Positions 1 through 8,300 are shown, counted from the stretch's first letter. The stretch: 10,966 nucleotides of DNA from Porogramme epimiltina (GCA_900155495.1 FTLJ01001365.1:1-10966), one strand, 5' to 3'. Numbers and translations: made by a program. Notes: generated from the sequence alone by a model not told the origin.

Positions 1-217
1 TCGCGTTCCCGAGGTCGTTAGGTGAGGACTCGTCGCCGACGGGCTGGCTCTTTTCGTTCTCTGCGTGTCTGTGTCCCTCTGCAGGCTGGGCACTCTGTGG
101 CTCCGCCGCGACTTCCTTCCCCATCGCGGACTGCTGGCGGTGAGAGGGTGGCAGGGTGGGGCTTGCGCGGCGACATACCTGGGTGCCTGTAGCATCCGGA
201 GGTGCTGTGGTAGCCAT
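1..217 (-). CDS. N-terminal part of an unrecognised spliced gene, cut by the window edge
   Basis: I do not recognise the product. On the minus strand an ATG at 217-215 opens a 13-codon exon (MATTAPPDATGTQ) ending at 179 with an excellent CAG|GTATGT donor. A 48-nt intron (178-131) follows, with a CTCAC branch-like site and a GCCAGCAG acceptor. Exon 2 (130 to 1) continues in frame as SAMGKEVAAEPQSAQPAEG and stays open to the window edge. The visible 56 residues are hydrophilic and rich in A, P, E and S, with no signal peptide or membrane segment, so this looks like the disordered start of a cytosolic or nuclear protein. The leader may contain its own intron at 314-231 (AAG|GTGAGC donor, CCCTGCAG acceptor), which would put the transcript start further right. 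Because the coding intron is a multiple of three, retention would not break the frame. Gene reality is inferred from splice signals and composition only. Confidence 0.45.
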   Translation of the reverse strand, partial: MATTAPPDATGTQVCRRASPTLPPSHRQQSAMGKEVAAEPQSAQPAEGHRHAENEKSQPVGDESSPNDLGNA

Positions 218-610
218 GAGGGTGGAAGCTCTGCAGGGGGACGGGCTATGAGGGCAAGGCGGTCGGGAACAATGACGAGGAGGTCCTCGTACACAGAACG
301 AAGCGACGGCTCACCTTCAGGGAGCACCTGTATTGGAGCTCCTCGTCTAGGAGGTCTGCAGCCTCCCTTCCACCGCCATCATGTCCCCCGCCGCACCACC
401 CGACCATGCCACCTCGTTGTTTTTGACCTTCATTGCGAGCGAGGGTTGAGGAAGGCGGCGGCAGAATGCGTGAGTGAGCCAAAGGCGTGTCGAGCGAATT
501 GGGCCAGCAAGCTAGAGAAGGGGCAGCATATACCTGAAGAGGACACAAGACGGGAGGCGGAGGGAGAGGAGCAGGCGGAGGTAATGAGCGGAAGGAGACG
601 TGACGTGCAG
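218..610. promoter_or_regulatory. Leader and upstream DNA of the leftward gene
   Basis: No second gene is supported here. Read on the minus strand, the stretch contains the putative leader intron (314-231) and, around 535-585, a pyrimidine-rich tract followed by a weak TATA-like GTATAT. Pyrimidine-rich tracts near the transcription start are common in fungal promoters. Open frames on both strands cross this region but have no family resemblance and overlap each other. The promoter assignment is inference from position and composition. Confidence 0.25.
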
Positions 611-680
611 GAGACAAGTCGAAAGCGCCCAAGCGACGACGCCAGCTGGCGTCGTCGCTTGGGCGCTTTCGACTTGTCTC
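611..680. repeat. Perfect 70-bp palindrome with no spacer
   Basis: Positions 611-645 are the exact reverse complement of 646-680. The arms are 35 bp, without mismatch or loop, centred between 645 and 646 in GCCAG|CTGGC. The symmetry stops abruptly at both ends (610 and 681 do not pair). Both strands therefore encode the same peptide through it. Such a structure could extrude as a cruciform and is normally unstable in replication. It lies between the start of the leftward gene and the truncated peptidase. It could be a real fold-back junction, a small transposon remnant or an assembly fold-back; the sequence alone cannot decide. Confidence 0.9.
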
Positions 681-825
681 TCGAACCACGACTCGTCTGA
701 CGGTACGCTGCTTTCCCTTCCGCTACCTCACAGTGCTAACGCAGGAGAACACAGGCTCCGGTGTCCCGTCGTAATACTGGAGGGAATCAGTGGGGTGACG
801 TTGAGGTGCGTATTCTCAACTTCTA

Positions 826-1640
826 GGTCGCGGCCGAGATGCGCACGCTCGCCGCGGGTGCGCCGCACATCTCCATCGCCGTCCCGTTGTACATCCAGCC
901 CACGTCGCGCATCTTGGTCCCGACGAACGTCAGTGACGTCGTCGCGACGATCTCGGGCGCCTCGACCCCGAACCGCGTCAACGTTATCATGGCCCATGGG
1001 CCACTACGACTCGCGCGTGACCGACATCATGAACTGCACGGACGACGCGCCAGGCGCGGGCGACAACGCGTCGGGCGTCGCGGTGGCACTCGAGCTGCTC
1101 CGGATCTTTGCCACGCGCCCGCAGCCGCCTGCAACGATCATCCTCACGGCCGTCGCGGGCGAAGAGCAGGGCTTGTTCGGGGTGACGTTCCTCGCGGGGC
1201 TCTTGAAGGCGCAGGGGGTGGACATCAAGGGCATGTTCACGAACGACATCGTCAGGAGCTCGACCGCTGATGACGGTACGTGTGACCCGTTCAGTATCCG
1301 CATCTTCGCGCAGGGCATGCCCACGACGGAGACCGCCTCCGAGACTTCGACGCGCGGGTCCGTGGGCGGGGAGAGTGACAGCCCCGCGCGCGAGCTAGGG
1401 CACTTCGTCGATGAGCCCTCCACCAACAACACGACGGGCATGAACGGTGCGTGGCGTCCTCCGGCGCGTCTCCTCTTGTCTTGACGTTGACGTCGTCCGC
1501 GTCCCCGCCCTCTCGCAGTGCGCGTCATCTACCGCCTGGACCGGTACCTCCGTGGGGGCGACCACGAGCCGTTCCTCACACAAGGCTGGCCCGCCGCGCG
1601 CCGATGCTAGCGAGCGCATCCAGGATGTAGTTAGAGTGTA
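826..1640 (+). pseudogene. Decayed M28-family zinc aminopeptidase fragment
   Basis: Peptidase family M28 enzymes are two-zinc exopeptidases, usually secreted in fungi. The fragment starts near 826 after a TTCTAG acceptor-like site (VAAEMRTLAAGAPH...) and holds the family core in order. GHYDSR (999-1016) has the first zinc His and neighbouring Asp. Next comes the bridging Asp in APGAGDNASG, then the Glu pair in GEEQGLFG at 1161-1166, and a further ligand Asp in NDIV near 1245. A 72-nt intron (1447-1518, GTGCGT to CTCGCAG) joins MN to [10 protein letters not shown] and [17 protein letters not shown] stop follows at once (CGA TGC TAG), and only a faint echo (IQDVVRV) remains to about 1640. The signal-peptide end and the C-terminal section with the last zinc His are missing. 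Upstream and core parts are in different frames because of a near-tandem 7-nt duplication at 989-1002. Family assignment is firm; activity is very unlikely. Confidence 0.85.
1447..1518 (+). other. Intron in the M28 peptidase remnant
   Basis: The GTGCGT donor at 1447 and CTCGCAG acceptor at 1518 restore the family sequence: the G at 1446 plus TG at 1519-1520 make the Val codon of [17 protein letters not shown]-type branch-like sites lie about 30-40 nt before the acceptor. Without removal the frame ends in a stop at 1482-1484. The preserved splice signals suggest the gene decayed recently. Confidence 0.65.
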
Positions 1641-1734
1641 TGAATGTAGTAGTTAATGATTGCACACAATATATGTCATGAAACTGACCTGTATAGGCAC
1701 TGTAGCACGTCTGCGGCGTAGGGCACTTGGCCCT

Positions 1735-1880
1735 CTTAAGTTGCTTAAGTTGCTTATTATTGCTTAGCGTGCTTGCTCAAACGCACTTAAATGAGGAACG
1801 GGGCTTGCTTAGGTCTTAGCGCTTAGATGTGCTTAAACCCCTTAAAAGCGGATTTAAGTGCGTTTAAGTGCACTTAAGTG
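1735..1880. repeat. Array of CTTA/CTTAAG motifs with an internal inverted repeat
   Basis: More than a dozen copies of CTTA or its complement TAAG occur in about 150 bp, many as CTTAAG. The left part has a 9-10 bp rhythm (CTTAAGTTG twice, then CTTATTATTG and CTTAGCGTG). The right end is a run of TTTAAGTGC-like units ending in CACTTAAGTG. A perfect 14-bp inverted repeat (AAACGCACTTAAAT at 1779-1792, complement at 1852-1865) encloses the centre. No coding frame explains it. Clusters of short repeats near element ends are known as transposase binding regions in some DNA transposons; that reading is inference, since no flanking target duplication or transposase gene was found. Confidence 0.7.
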
Positions 1881-1900
1881 ATTCCGGGATCTACTGATGG

Positions 1901-2270
1901 AGTGATGCTGATTAATGCGTCTACCGAGTTGCTGTCTGAGCCCGAGGCTGTTTGTGTGCGAGATCTTGCGAATCGGAGAGTGTACAAGATGGAGATGTTG
2001 AATGGTAGATCCGCTCGTTGACTAGTAGCTGAGGTAATGTGAGTGGGATCTCCATGGTGCGATAATGCAGATGTTGATATGTTCACTCCATCTAAGGGTT
2101 CATATGGCAAACGGCGCGGCTATAAGTATCGAGCTCGTATCTCAATAGGGATCGCTAAACCTAAGCGTGTACATACGTCGTCGGACGGTGTGGGTCGAGC
2201 CGCGCCCAGTCTGTTGTTCCTGACACTGACGTATTTGGGGGAACAGCCGAAGTACGCACCGGCTGTTTCA
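1901..2270 (+). repeat. Dispersed repeat, left copy
   Basis: This copy matches 10359-10866 in the same orientation. The first block (1901-1994 against 10359-10452) aligns without gaps over 94 bp with 74 identities by hand count. Further blocks match at 2086-2120 (to 10453-10485), 2201-2222 (to 10486-10507, 19 of 22) and 2226-2270 (to 10822-10866, including 15 identical bases AGCCGAAGTACGCAC). The left copy has extra DNA at 1995-2085 and 2121-2200 that the right copy lacks. No reading frame is conserved. Likely a decayed non-autonomous transposon or solo long terminal repeat; clear terminal repeats were not identified. Confidence 0.75.
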
Positions 2271-2463
2271 GCAATAGTTGAAACTTGAGTAGAGTAGGCC
2301 ATTTCTGGCAGATCCGATTGATGAGTGGGTCGAGGGGGGATATGTGGGGACACTGCATCAGCAAAATTTGGGAATTTCGATCTTATAAGGTCAGACTTTT
2401 GAAGGGATATGGTGCATTATAACCGCCTGTCCGCACTGCCAGTGTCTGATCATTCAATGGGCG

Positions 2464-2495
2464 ATCGGACATCGCCAGGGCCGGCGATGTCTGAT
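2464..2495. repeat. Imperfect inverted repeat, 13-bp arms
   Basis: ATCGGACATCGCC at 2464-2476 and GGCGATGTCTGAT at 2483-2495 pair at 12 of 13 positions around a 6-base spacer. Related TGTCTGATC sequence lies just upstream near 2443-2451. The site is about 30 bp beyond the stop codon of the minus-strand gene ending at 2527, so it falls in that gene's 3' flank. It could be part of transposon debris or a transcript-end hairpin; no function can be shown. Confidence 0.55.
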
Positions 2496-2526
2496 AATAC
2501 ATAGACGGCTCCGACATTGTATGGTA

Positions 2527-4720
2527 CTAGGTAGTATACAGATCTAACACCAGCTGGGATGTTCGCCGTTCCGCACTTGTCGATCAGAACATAGGTACCA
2601 GAAACGTGCGGTCGAGTAGGCCGACCTGGTCTTCGGGGACGCTGACCTCGAGCTTGGCGAGGCGGACAAGTTCCTCGCGGTTGAGGCTTGAGCCCAACTG
2701 GGTCGTGGGGGACGCCGCTGCCATCGGTCTGTACCTGCGTGATGACCTTCTCGCACAGGCCGAGCCGCTTTTAGATTACGAGTACGGATTGCCGCACTGA
2801 AAGCGGTGTCATACCGTACACGTCGTGCGGGACACCACTGAGCTGGAATGCTCAATCGGGGGCCGAGTGAGATGATCGTGATCCCATATTGAAGAATCGC
2901 TCTACGGTCGTGTGTCAGCTTGGCGCGATGTGCGCGATCACACCCTGCCGCACATGCACCTGCATATTTCCTCGCAGAGTAGAGCGAGTAGAAGTGGTAG
3001 AGATGCGAGAGCGCACTGAAGCATCTCTTCGTGTCGCCAGTCTTGTAGTCTTGAATCACGAACCGGTGCTTGCGCGAACCTTCGGCTTTGATGACATCGG
3101 TGACAGGACCTTGAAGGTGCGCCTGCACGTTCCACATAACACGTTGGTAGATCTCGAGCGTGTTCTCGCTCGCCTTCTCGAAAAAAATCAGATCCGACAC
3201 CGTCCGTCTTCATACTCGTACGTGTTCCATGCACAGTAGCGCTATCAGCACGCGGTCTGCGGGAGCCCAAGGCGTAAGCACTCACCAATCATTGCGGATA
3301 CACGGTGGCGGGCGCACGGGGAAGTTGCACCTCGCCACGAAGTAGTAGTGGAGCTGCTGTGAGGCGGTCGCGGAGACACCATCCTCTGCGGCTTTCGCAC
3401 GTTGGACAGGGGCCCTTGGTCGAGTTCTTTGCTGGGGAGCTTGTGTAGACAAAGTTTGTGCTGTTTCCGGCCTCATCAATCTTTTTGAGGTCAACCATAA
3501 GCTTCGAGGGGTCGTGCTTAATGCCACACAGAGAAAGAGAAGACGAAAAGGCGAGGATGCGATGGGGGAGGGAGGGGGGCACTCTGGCGCTTGAATAACA
3601 TAGGACAGCAGGGTCTGCCGCGTCGCCACCCAGTCCTCGCGGACCTTGGTGGCGTAGATACCTGCGGGTACAGTCAGCGGCACAAACTAGACGCGGAAGG
3701 GAGAGGAAGGGAGGGTAGAGGGCACACACGTACTTGCGATGGGGAAGACTACGCCGAGGCGCTTCATCGCCTCGACGGTGGTGTCGATCTGCTGCTGGGC
3801 GATCTGCTGCTGGACGAGGTCCGTGGACCTGCCCTGCATCATCGCGAGAACGCGGAGGTACACCTCCGCCACCGACCGCCAGCACGTCTGCAAGCGGACC
3901 GAGTCAGCATCGACACGTCCACGAAACCCAGGGACGCCGAGGGAGAGAGAGAGAAGCGAATGGCGCAGCGAGACTCACAGCCAACATGGGATACAGCAGC
4001 TCATGGTCCGCATCCGCAACGGTGTGGATGATCGCGACGATGCGGTTCGTGCCCCACAGGCAGCACTGGTACGCGTCGCGCGCGAGCTCGAGCTCGTCGC
4101 GGCAGAGGTGGATCGCGGCCGCGTGGGCGAACGTCTCGAGCGCAGCACGGTCCACGTTCGCGACGAGGAACGGCACGCCGTACTGCGGCGCCGAGCTCCG
4201 CCGTTAACTGCGCGACCGCCGCCTCCTGCGCGCCCCGGCTCTCGTCGCGGCTCGCTGGGGGCGCAGGGGGTGGGGGTGCGTCAGTTCAGTTCAGCGCGAC
4301 GGCGCGTGTTGTGAAGGGGGAGGAGCAGGGACGTACAGGAGGGTGACGGTATGCGAGCTCCTTCACACCGAAGAGCGTGATGGTGTAGTTGAGAATGACC
4401 ACCACGGACTCAGCCCGGAAGTACGTGTTGTCGATGCTGAGGTGAATGTTGAACTGGTTGACTTCGCTTGCGGCTAGTTTGGGCGGATCCGGTGAAGCCC
4501 TGTAGACGAGATGTGATGATCGGTCAAGGAAGTAGAGGAACACAATCTAAGCGCCCGCATGAACGCGCGCTGCGCGGGGGGAGTAGACGCTCACAGACTT
4601 GGACCCTAGGCTGGGGTTGGGGAGGTGCTGATGGCAGTAAGAAAGTTTCTTACCTTGGATTATATAATCATTTACAGAAAGTAAGCGGAATGCGAAACTT
4701 ATTCCCACGGGGTTCGTTCG
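2527..4720 (-). pseudogene. Long multi-exon gene of unknown function, apparently frameshifted; Zn2Cys6-factor-like middle part
   Basis: Well-supported exons on the minus strand: 4546-4337 (70 codons), 4225-3979, 3887-3734 and 3661 to about 3583, with introns at 4336-4226, 3978-3888 and 3733-3662. A last intron at 2598-2554 leads to a 27-nt terminal exon ending in TAG at 2529-2527. An upstream open stretch may join through a 48-nt intron (4594-4547); no start codon is resolved. Coding-like segments between 3516 and 2600 include KHDPSKLMVDLKKIDEAGN, QQLHYYFVARCNFPV, ENTLEIYQRVMWNVQAHL and SLNREELVRLAKLEV. Frames break at about 4186-4194, 3393-3395, 3198-3206, 2967-2969 and 2693-2695; four of these are cured by removing one base. 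The splice from 3583 to 3516 and the part 2780-2960, which has in-frame stops, are unresolved. It may be one gene or two. Only the middle resembles a known family; the rest I do not recognise. Confidence 0.5.
3734..4178 (-). other. Section resembling the C-terminal regulatory (middle homology) domain of fungal Zn2Cys6 transcription factors
   Basis: Two exons joined across the 3978-3888 intron read FAHAAAIHLCRDELELARD, then NRIVAIIHTVADADHELL, YPMLATCWRSVAEVYLRVL and QIDTTVEAMKRLGVVFPIA. Many basidiomycete Zn2Cys6 regulators share this pattern near their C-terminus: a helix with HAATIxLH, a Cys-Ala-Ala-Ile-Val helix ending in II, a Leu-Asp-Pro-like turn before a Cys/Leu-Trp helix, and a late helix ending in a Pro-Ile/Ala motif. 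The resemblance is from memory of the family and is loose. No Zn2Cys6 cluster was found upstream in this window, and sequence on both sides does not look like such a factor. The domain may be a fragment of a larger, differently spliced gene. Confidence 0.35.
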
Positions 4721-5555
4721 CCGTCACAAGCGCCCCTGCGAATGCTCTGTCATTAAGAACGATTTCTTCGTACCTCATCAATCGTAATTGCAGCTTGAGT
4801 ACTCCGAGGTCAAGTCTATCTCAACGATCAAGGTATGTTGCGCAAGATGTGTTGCCTGAGTTGGCGTCTTCCGTGTCTATTACACGATACATCTGATACA
4901 TACGGGTGCCTATGCATCGTCTGGAACCAGAAAAGTTACGTGAGGTTATGATACGAGTTGTGGTTGACGACATCCGTACTGTGTGTCCACTGGTCAAGCT
5001 GGAGCAGAATATTCCGACTGCGGGCTAAAAATTGCCGGCAGGGTTGTAACCCTCACCGAGGACCTCCATGATGTTAGGCGGTCTGTGCCCTATGTAGAGC
5101 CTACCACGTAATGCACTGGCAACAACAACGAAACATTGCGTTTGCATGTTATTGAAGGACGATTTGTGGGTTTTGGCGGACGAACTTGAAGACGCATCGG
5201 TGACGGGTCCAGTTGAATGAAGGCTCTCTGCTCCATTTTGTATTAGTCACTGTGGAGAGCCTCGGAATGACATGTTGGGCTACAGTATTCCAGCTGGGAG
5301 GATTCCACAGTCGGTTTAGCTGGCTACTCGAGGACGTTTAGACGTCTCCGATAGTTATGCGGCTGCAGCTCGCGGGCTGCCTGTAAAGCTCAGGGCCTCA
5401 GGCGACCGACTTGGGCTATGGGAGGTCGAGTTCGCACGGAAGACTATGCAGGTCAGAGAACAAGAAAGGGACTAACTCCAGCGATTGGTCTACTTCTGAA
5501 TGGGCCTACTGGCTGAATGACGGTGGAGGGGCTATCGCTGGGCTGGAAGCGCGGC
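4721..5555. other. Stretch with no recognisable gene
   Basis: Base composition here is more balanced than in the coding parts, stop codons are frequent in all frames, and the open frames present (such as one at 5411-5596) are short and unlike any family I know. A weak 8-bp inverted repeat (5221-5228 with 5255-5262) is within chance. Probably intergenic DNA or old repeat remains; the 5' end of the leftward gene above may extend into its left edge. Confidence 0.5.
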
Positions 5556-6600
5556 TTACTCCACGTCAGCCTGAGGCTCTGGCATGGGCGCTTTGACTGG
5601 CCGCACACGACGCTGCGGCGTCTGCCGAGGGCCGAGGCCGCCGAGGAGACCGTCCCAGCAGTCCATCGTCCGCCTCATGGTACTATGCTCTCCGCGCATC
5701 CACTCTGATCGTCCTGCTTGCCCAACCGAAGCCGCCTTGTCCACGCAGCAGCAACACGTCTTCTATCTTGAAGGACCGCCCCAACGGGCTTTGGTTTCAC
5801 GATGCAGACGTCCGGCCTCAGTCCCGTCCTCCACCGGCCTCTCCAGGGCGTATCCACTTCGCAGTCCACCGCATGCTGTGTTCCCGAGCCCACCACATGA
5901 GTGCATGGTCATTTGTACGTGCTCGATCCGAGGCATTTCCATTCATACCCCCTGCCAGCATCTGCCTCGCCCCACCATCCTCCCATTTTAGTCCGCCACA
6001 AGCATAGGCGTTCCTGTTTCCTGTCCTAGGCACTTTGAACCTCTCACCAATCTCACAACGGTGACGCATGTAATCACCGCGGTCGCGTCAAGAGCAACAA
6101 CTCTTTGCCTACGTATGCGCGAACGCACGGAGTTGCGACCTCCCCGCATCTCGCGCAGGGCACCACAAACACGAACTGCTCCGTAGAAGAGAGATGGCAC
6201 CGAAGCATAGAGACCGTCAGTGCTCTCATCCTCCCAACGCTCCCGAAATCTGGTCTCATGGAAGGCAGAACGGCGGTGGCGAGGGCGTTACGAGTTGGAG
6301 GGCTGGCTGGATGTGGGAAGCGTGGGAGGCTTGTTCGTGGTGGAAGGAGAACGCGTGGTGGGAAGACAATGGGTATCCTCGTACAGGTGTGTTTTCTGTT
6401 GTTTAGTGCACGCCCTTCCCCTCACCTGTGGCGTCCAGATTGCGCAGCTGGGAGATCATTCGCGGAAAGAACAGCCCCCACCCACCGCCGCGCAATGTTT
6501 CTCTCCAACCCAAATGTGCCCTACCTCATCCACTGAAGGACGCATCGCGCTTTCCGACAGCTGCTGTCTCAACATACAGTATCCCCTTTCCTCTCTACGC
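5556..6600. other. Open but unassigned stretch; no supported gene
   Basis: Overlapping open frames occur on both strands and none looks like a known protein. The best splice-like signal on the plus strand is CAG|GTGTGT near 6387 with a CGTCCAG acceptor near 6438, which would join MGILVQ to IAQLGDHSRKEQ and remain open to about 6864. A minus-strand frame (5744-5556) encodes a 62-residue Gly/Arg/Pro-rich peptide with no family features. The C-rich, T-rich composition of the plus strand near 5930-6000 could fit a promoter, but nothing fixes it. I would not annotate a gene here without transcript data. Confidence 0.3.
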
Positions 6601-7480
6601 GTCCACATCGAGGTCTCGCCCCGTCTTACCCTACGACTCGCATCTCCCGTATACCAGTGGAAGCCCGTGTCACGACCGAGCGCACTGCGATCCCGCGCCG
6701 AAATGCGCGCTTCGTCTTATCGCGCGACGCGCATCCGGATGTCGATCCGAAGCCCAACGGAGGCATGGGTGGAGCAGACGTCGACGGTACAATCGTCCGC
6801 GCCCGCCACCGGTACCCAAACGTCTCGGGAAGCACGATCGTTGCGCGTGACGACGGCGCGCTAGGCATGGAGGGCGTCGTTCAACCTTCCCAACGTTGTC
6901 GCCTCCTGCGGATCTTTTCGCCGTGAAGCAGGGAATGGGTTCGTCGGATGCTTCGCGTTTGTGCCATAGTGGTGCGCTGTACGTACTGGTCAGTACCGCT
7001 TCATGTTGTGGTTTCCATCAAGGCGTTATGCTCACATTCGCGGGTACCCCCTGCAAGACGTGGTATGACTAGAAAAGGTGCAATGGGGTTCAAAATCCCC
7101 AATCGGTTCAGCCCAGATATGCAAGTACCACGCATGAAGCTTACGCGCAGGATTCGTCGAGGATATCGCACTCTCCTCGAATTGCATGGGTCATGTCCAC
7201 ATCTCTTCCAACGGAGATGCTGGATGGTTTTGTACGTGTGGTCGTTTCTCTCTCCCCACTTCGACCTAATGTGTGCGATTTCGTAGGGTATTTAGGGAAC
7301 CTGAAGACGTAGGCGGCTCCCATCGGACTCGCCCCTCTGCGCCAAGATTTCTCTCAACCTCCAATCGCGTTTCACTGGGTGCACGATCCGTTAAGCCGCA
7401 TTTATGCTATTCCCGCCAGGTGCGTTTCCTTCTCAATCCTCGCAGTACCTTCTCTTCCATTGAACTGTGTTCCTCAGGAT
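6601..7480 (+). pseudogene. Possible decayed multi-exon coding sequence, unrecognised
   Basis: Several plus-strand pieces have coding-like composition but no family I recognise. At 6657-6926 a frame with GC-rich third positions reads DAHPDVDPKPNGGMGGADVDG and on to IVARDDGALGM. Between 6868 and 7231 another frame holds FNLPNVVASCGSFRREAG, YRFMLWFPSRRYAHIRGY and FVEDIALSSNCMGHVHIS, but TAG at 6967 and TGA codons before 7150 interrupt it. A convincing 55-nt intron (7232-7286: GTACGT donor, CTAAT branch, CGTAG acceptor) joins NGDAGWF to WYLGNLKT, followed by a stop and then open sequence (APLRQDFSQPPIAFHWVHD). A second intron-like segment starts at CAG|GTGCGT near 7421 and ends at CCTCAG near 7478. 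This may be a dying gene or a misread one; the function is unknown. Confidence 0.25.
7232..7286 (+). other. Probable 55-nt spliceosomal intron
   Basis: GTACGT at the 5' end, a pyrimidine-rich middle, CTAAT about 20 nt before the end and a CGTAG acceptor form a near-ideal basidiomycete intron. Removing it keeps an open frame from GDAGW into WYLGNLKT for a few codons. It is the strongest evidence that the surrounding stretch is or was a plus-strand gene. Confidence 0.4.
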
Positions 7481-8300
7481 ACGGCCAGCGGCGGGTCGTG
7501 CTCGCGTTCATAGTGGCGCGGTCTGGGGCAGGGCTGTACTTGCATGTTCCATGTCGCTAGCTGCTCGCGGGGCTCGGTCCATGCGTGGCCAGAGCGAATA
7601 TATGTGTTGACGTATTTACTGGACTGTGTGGGTGTCCGCTGCGCGGTCGACTTTGCTTTTCAAGAGGCGAATACGAACTACCCGGCACACGAAAGCGAGT
7701 GCCCCCTTTCCGCACTAATACAAGCATAGGAAAAGTAGACGAGGGGCTGTTACGGGCCCTGCCCAGGGCTACCCGGCGGAGTAAGGCCCACCGGTGCCCA
7801 GCGCTTCTCCATCTTCCAAGGCTGCCGCGCTCTGCTCTCACTTACCACCGATTCGCTCGCCTCCAGAACCACGCGCGTTTCAGCAATCCGCACCTCCCAC
7901 AGCCGCAGCGCACTCCCGATATTCATCTCTGCCCATTGTCACAGGCTGTCAGTCCCGCAGGATGCAAATGCGGCTCCGTCAGCCCATCATCTTCGATCAG
8001 CCCCTGCCGTTCCCTCGCCCCCTCTGGCGGCCCGACGCCGCCTCTCGGTGTGTCCAGATGTCGAGAACTCGGAAGGGAGAAACTGGACGAAAGTCCACTG
8101 TGCTCGCAGTCAATGTCGAAGGTGTGCCACAAGAGAACGCGCGGCGCGGCTGGCTGAGGCAGCTTGGGTCTACACCGGATGCCAGTTGAACTTTGAGTCT
8201 CTCGGGGCTCCTCCTGAGCAAAGTCCGAGGTGGTGACTAGCTGTGATTATTTATTCTCAAAGGAGCCTCCTCCCAGTGATCCCTCCAGTGTGCAACAAAA
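7481..8300. other. Stretch without a supported gene
   Basis: The region is GC-rich and has long open frames on both strands (for example plus 7585-8157 and minus 8132-7923), but they overlap one another, have no family resemblance, and their Ser/Pro/Arg-rich translations are typical of open frames produced by high GC content. The plus strand carries AATAAA near 8307, which could serve as a polyadenylation signal for something ending upstream; no such gene could be fixed. Confidence 0.35.

Noticed and set aside
65..700. Long plus-strand open frame and its antisense partner across the palindrome
   Set aside because: Both owe part of their length to the palindrome, which encodes the same peptide on each strand. 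Neither resembles a family, and both overlap the better-supported spliced start on the minus strand.
2606..3239. Plus-strand open frames opposite the minus-strand gene
   Set aside because: They are shadows of the minus-strand coding segments, which have better third-position GC bias and a fitting terminal intron.
3259..3287. 29-nt intron-like segment with GTGAGT donor and CCGCAG acceptor
   Set aside because: Shorter than the other introns here, and its removal creates an immediate stop. A longer version ending near 3244 is possible but its branch site is too close to the acceptor.
4251..4280. G-run cluster that could form a quadruplex
   Set aside because: On the coding (minus) strand it is simply the C-rich tract within the intron at 4336-4226.
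5221..5262. Inverted repeat AGGCTCTC / GAGAGCCT
   Set aside because: Only eight base pairs with a 26-nt spacer and no extension; expected by chance.
7080..7110. TTCAAAA loop flanked by GGGG and CCCC, like a tRNA T arm
   Set aside because: No A-box or matching acceptor stem lies upstream, and the loop length does not fit a standard T arm.
7585..8157. 190-codon open frame on the plus strand
   Set aside because: Ser/Pro/Arg-rich translation with no family features, overlapped by other long frames on both strands in GC-rich DNA.
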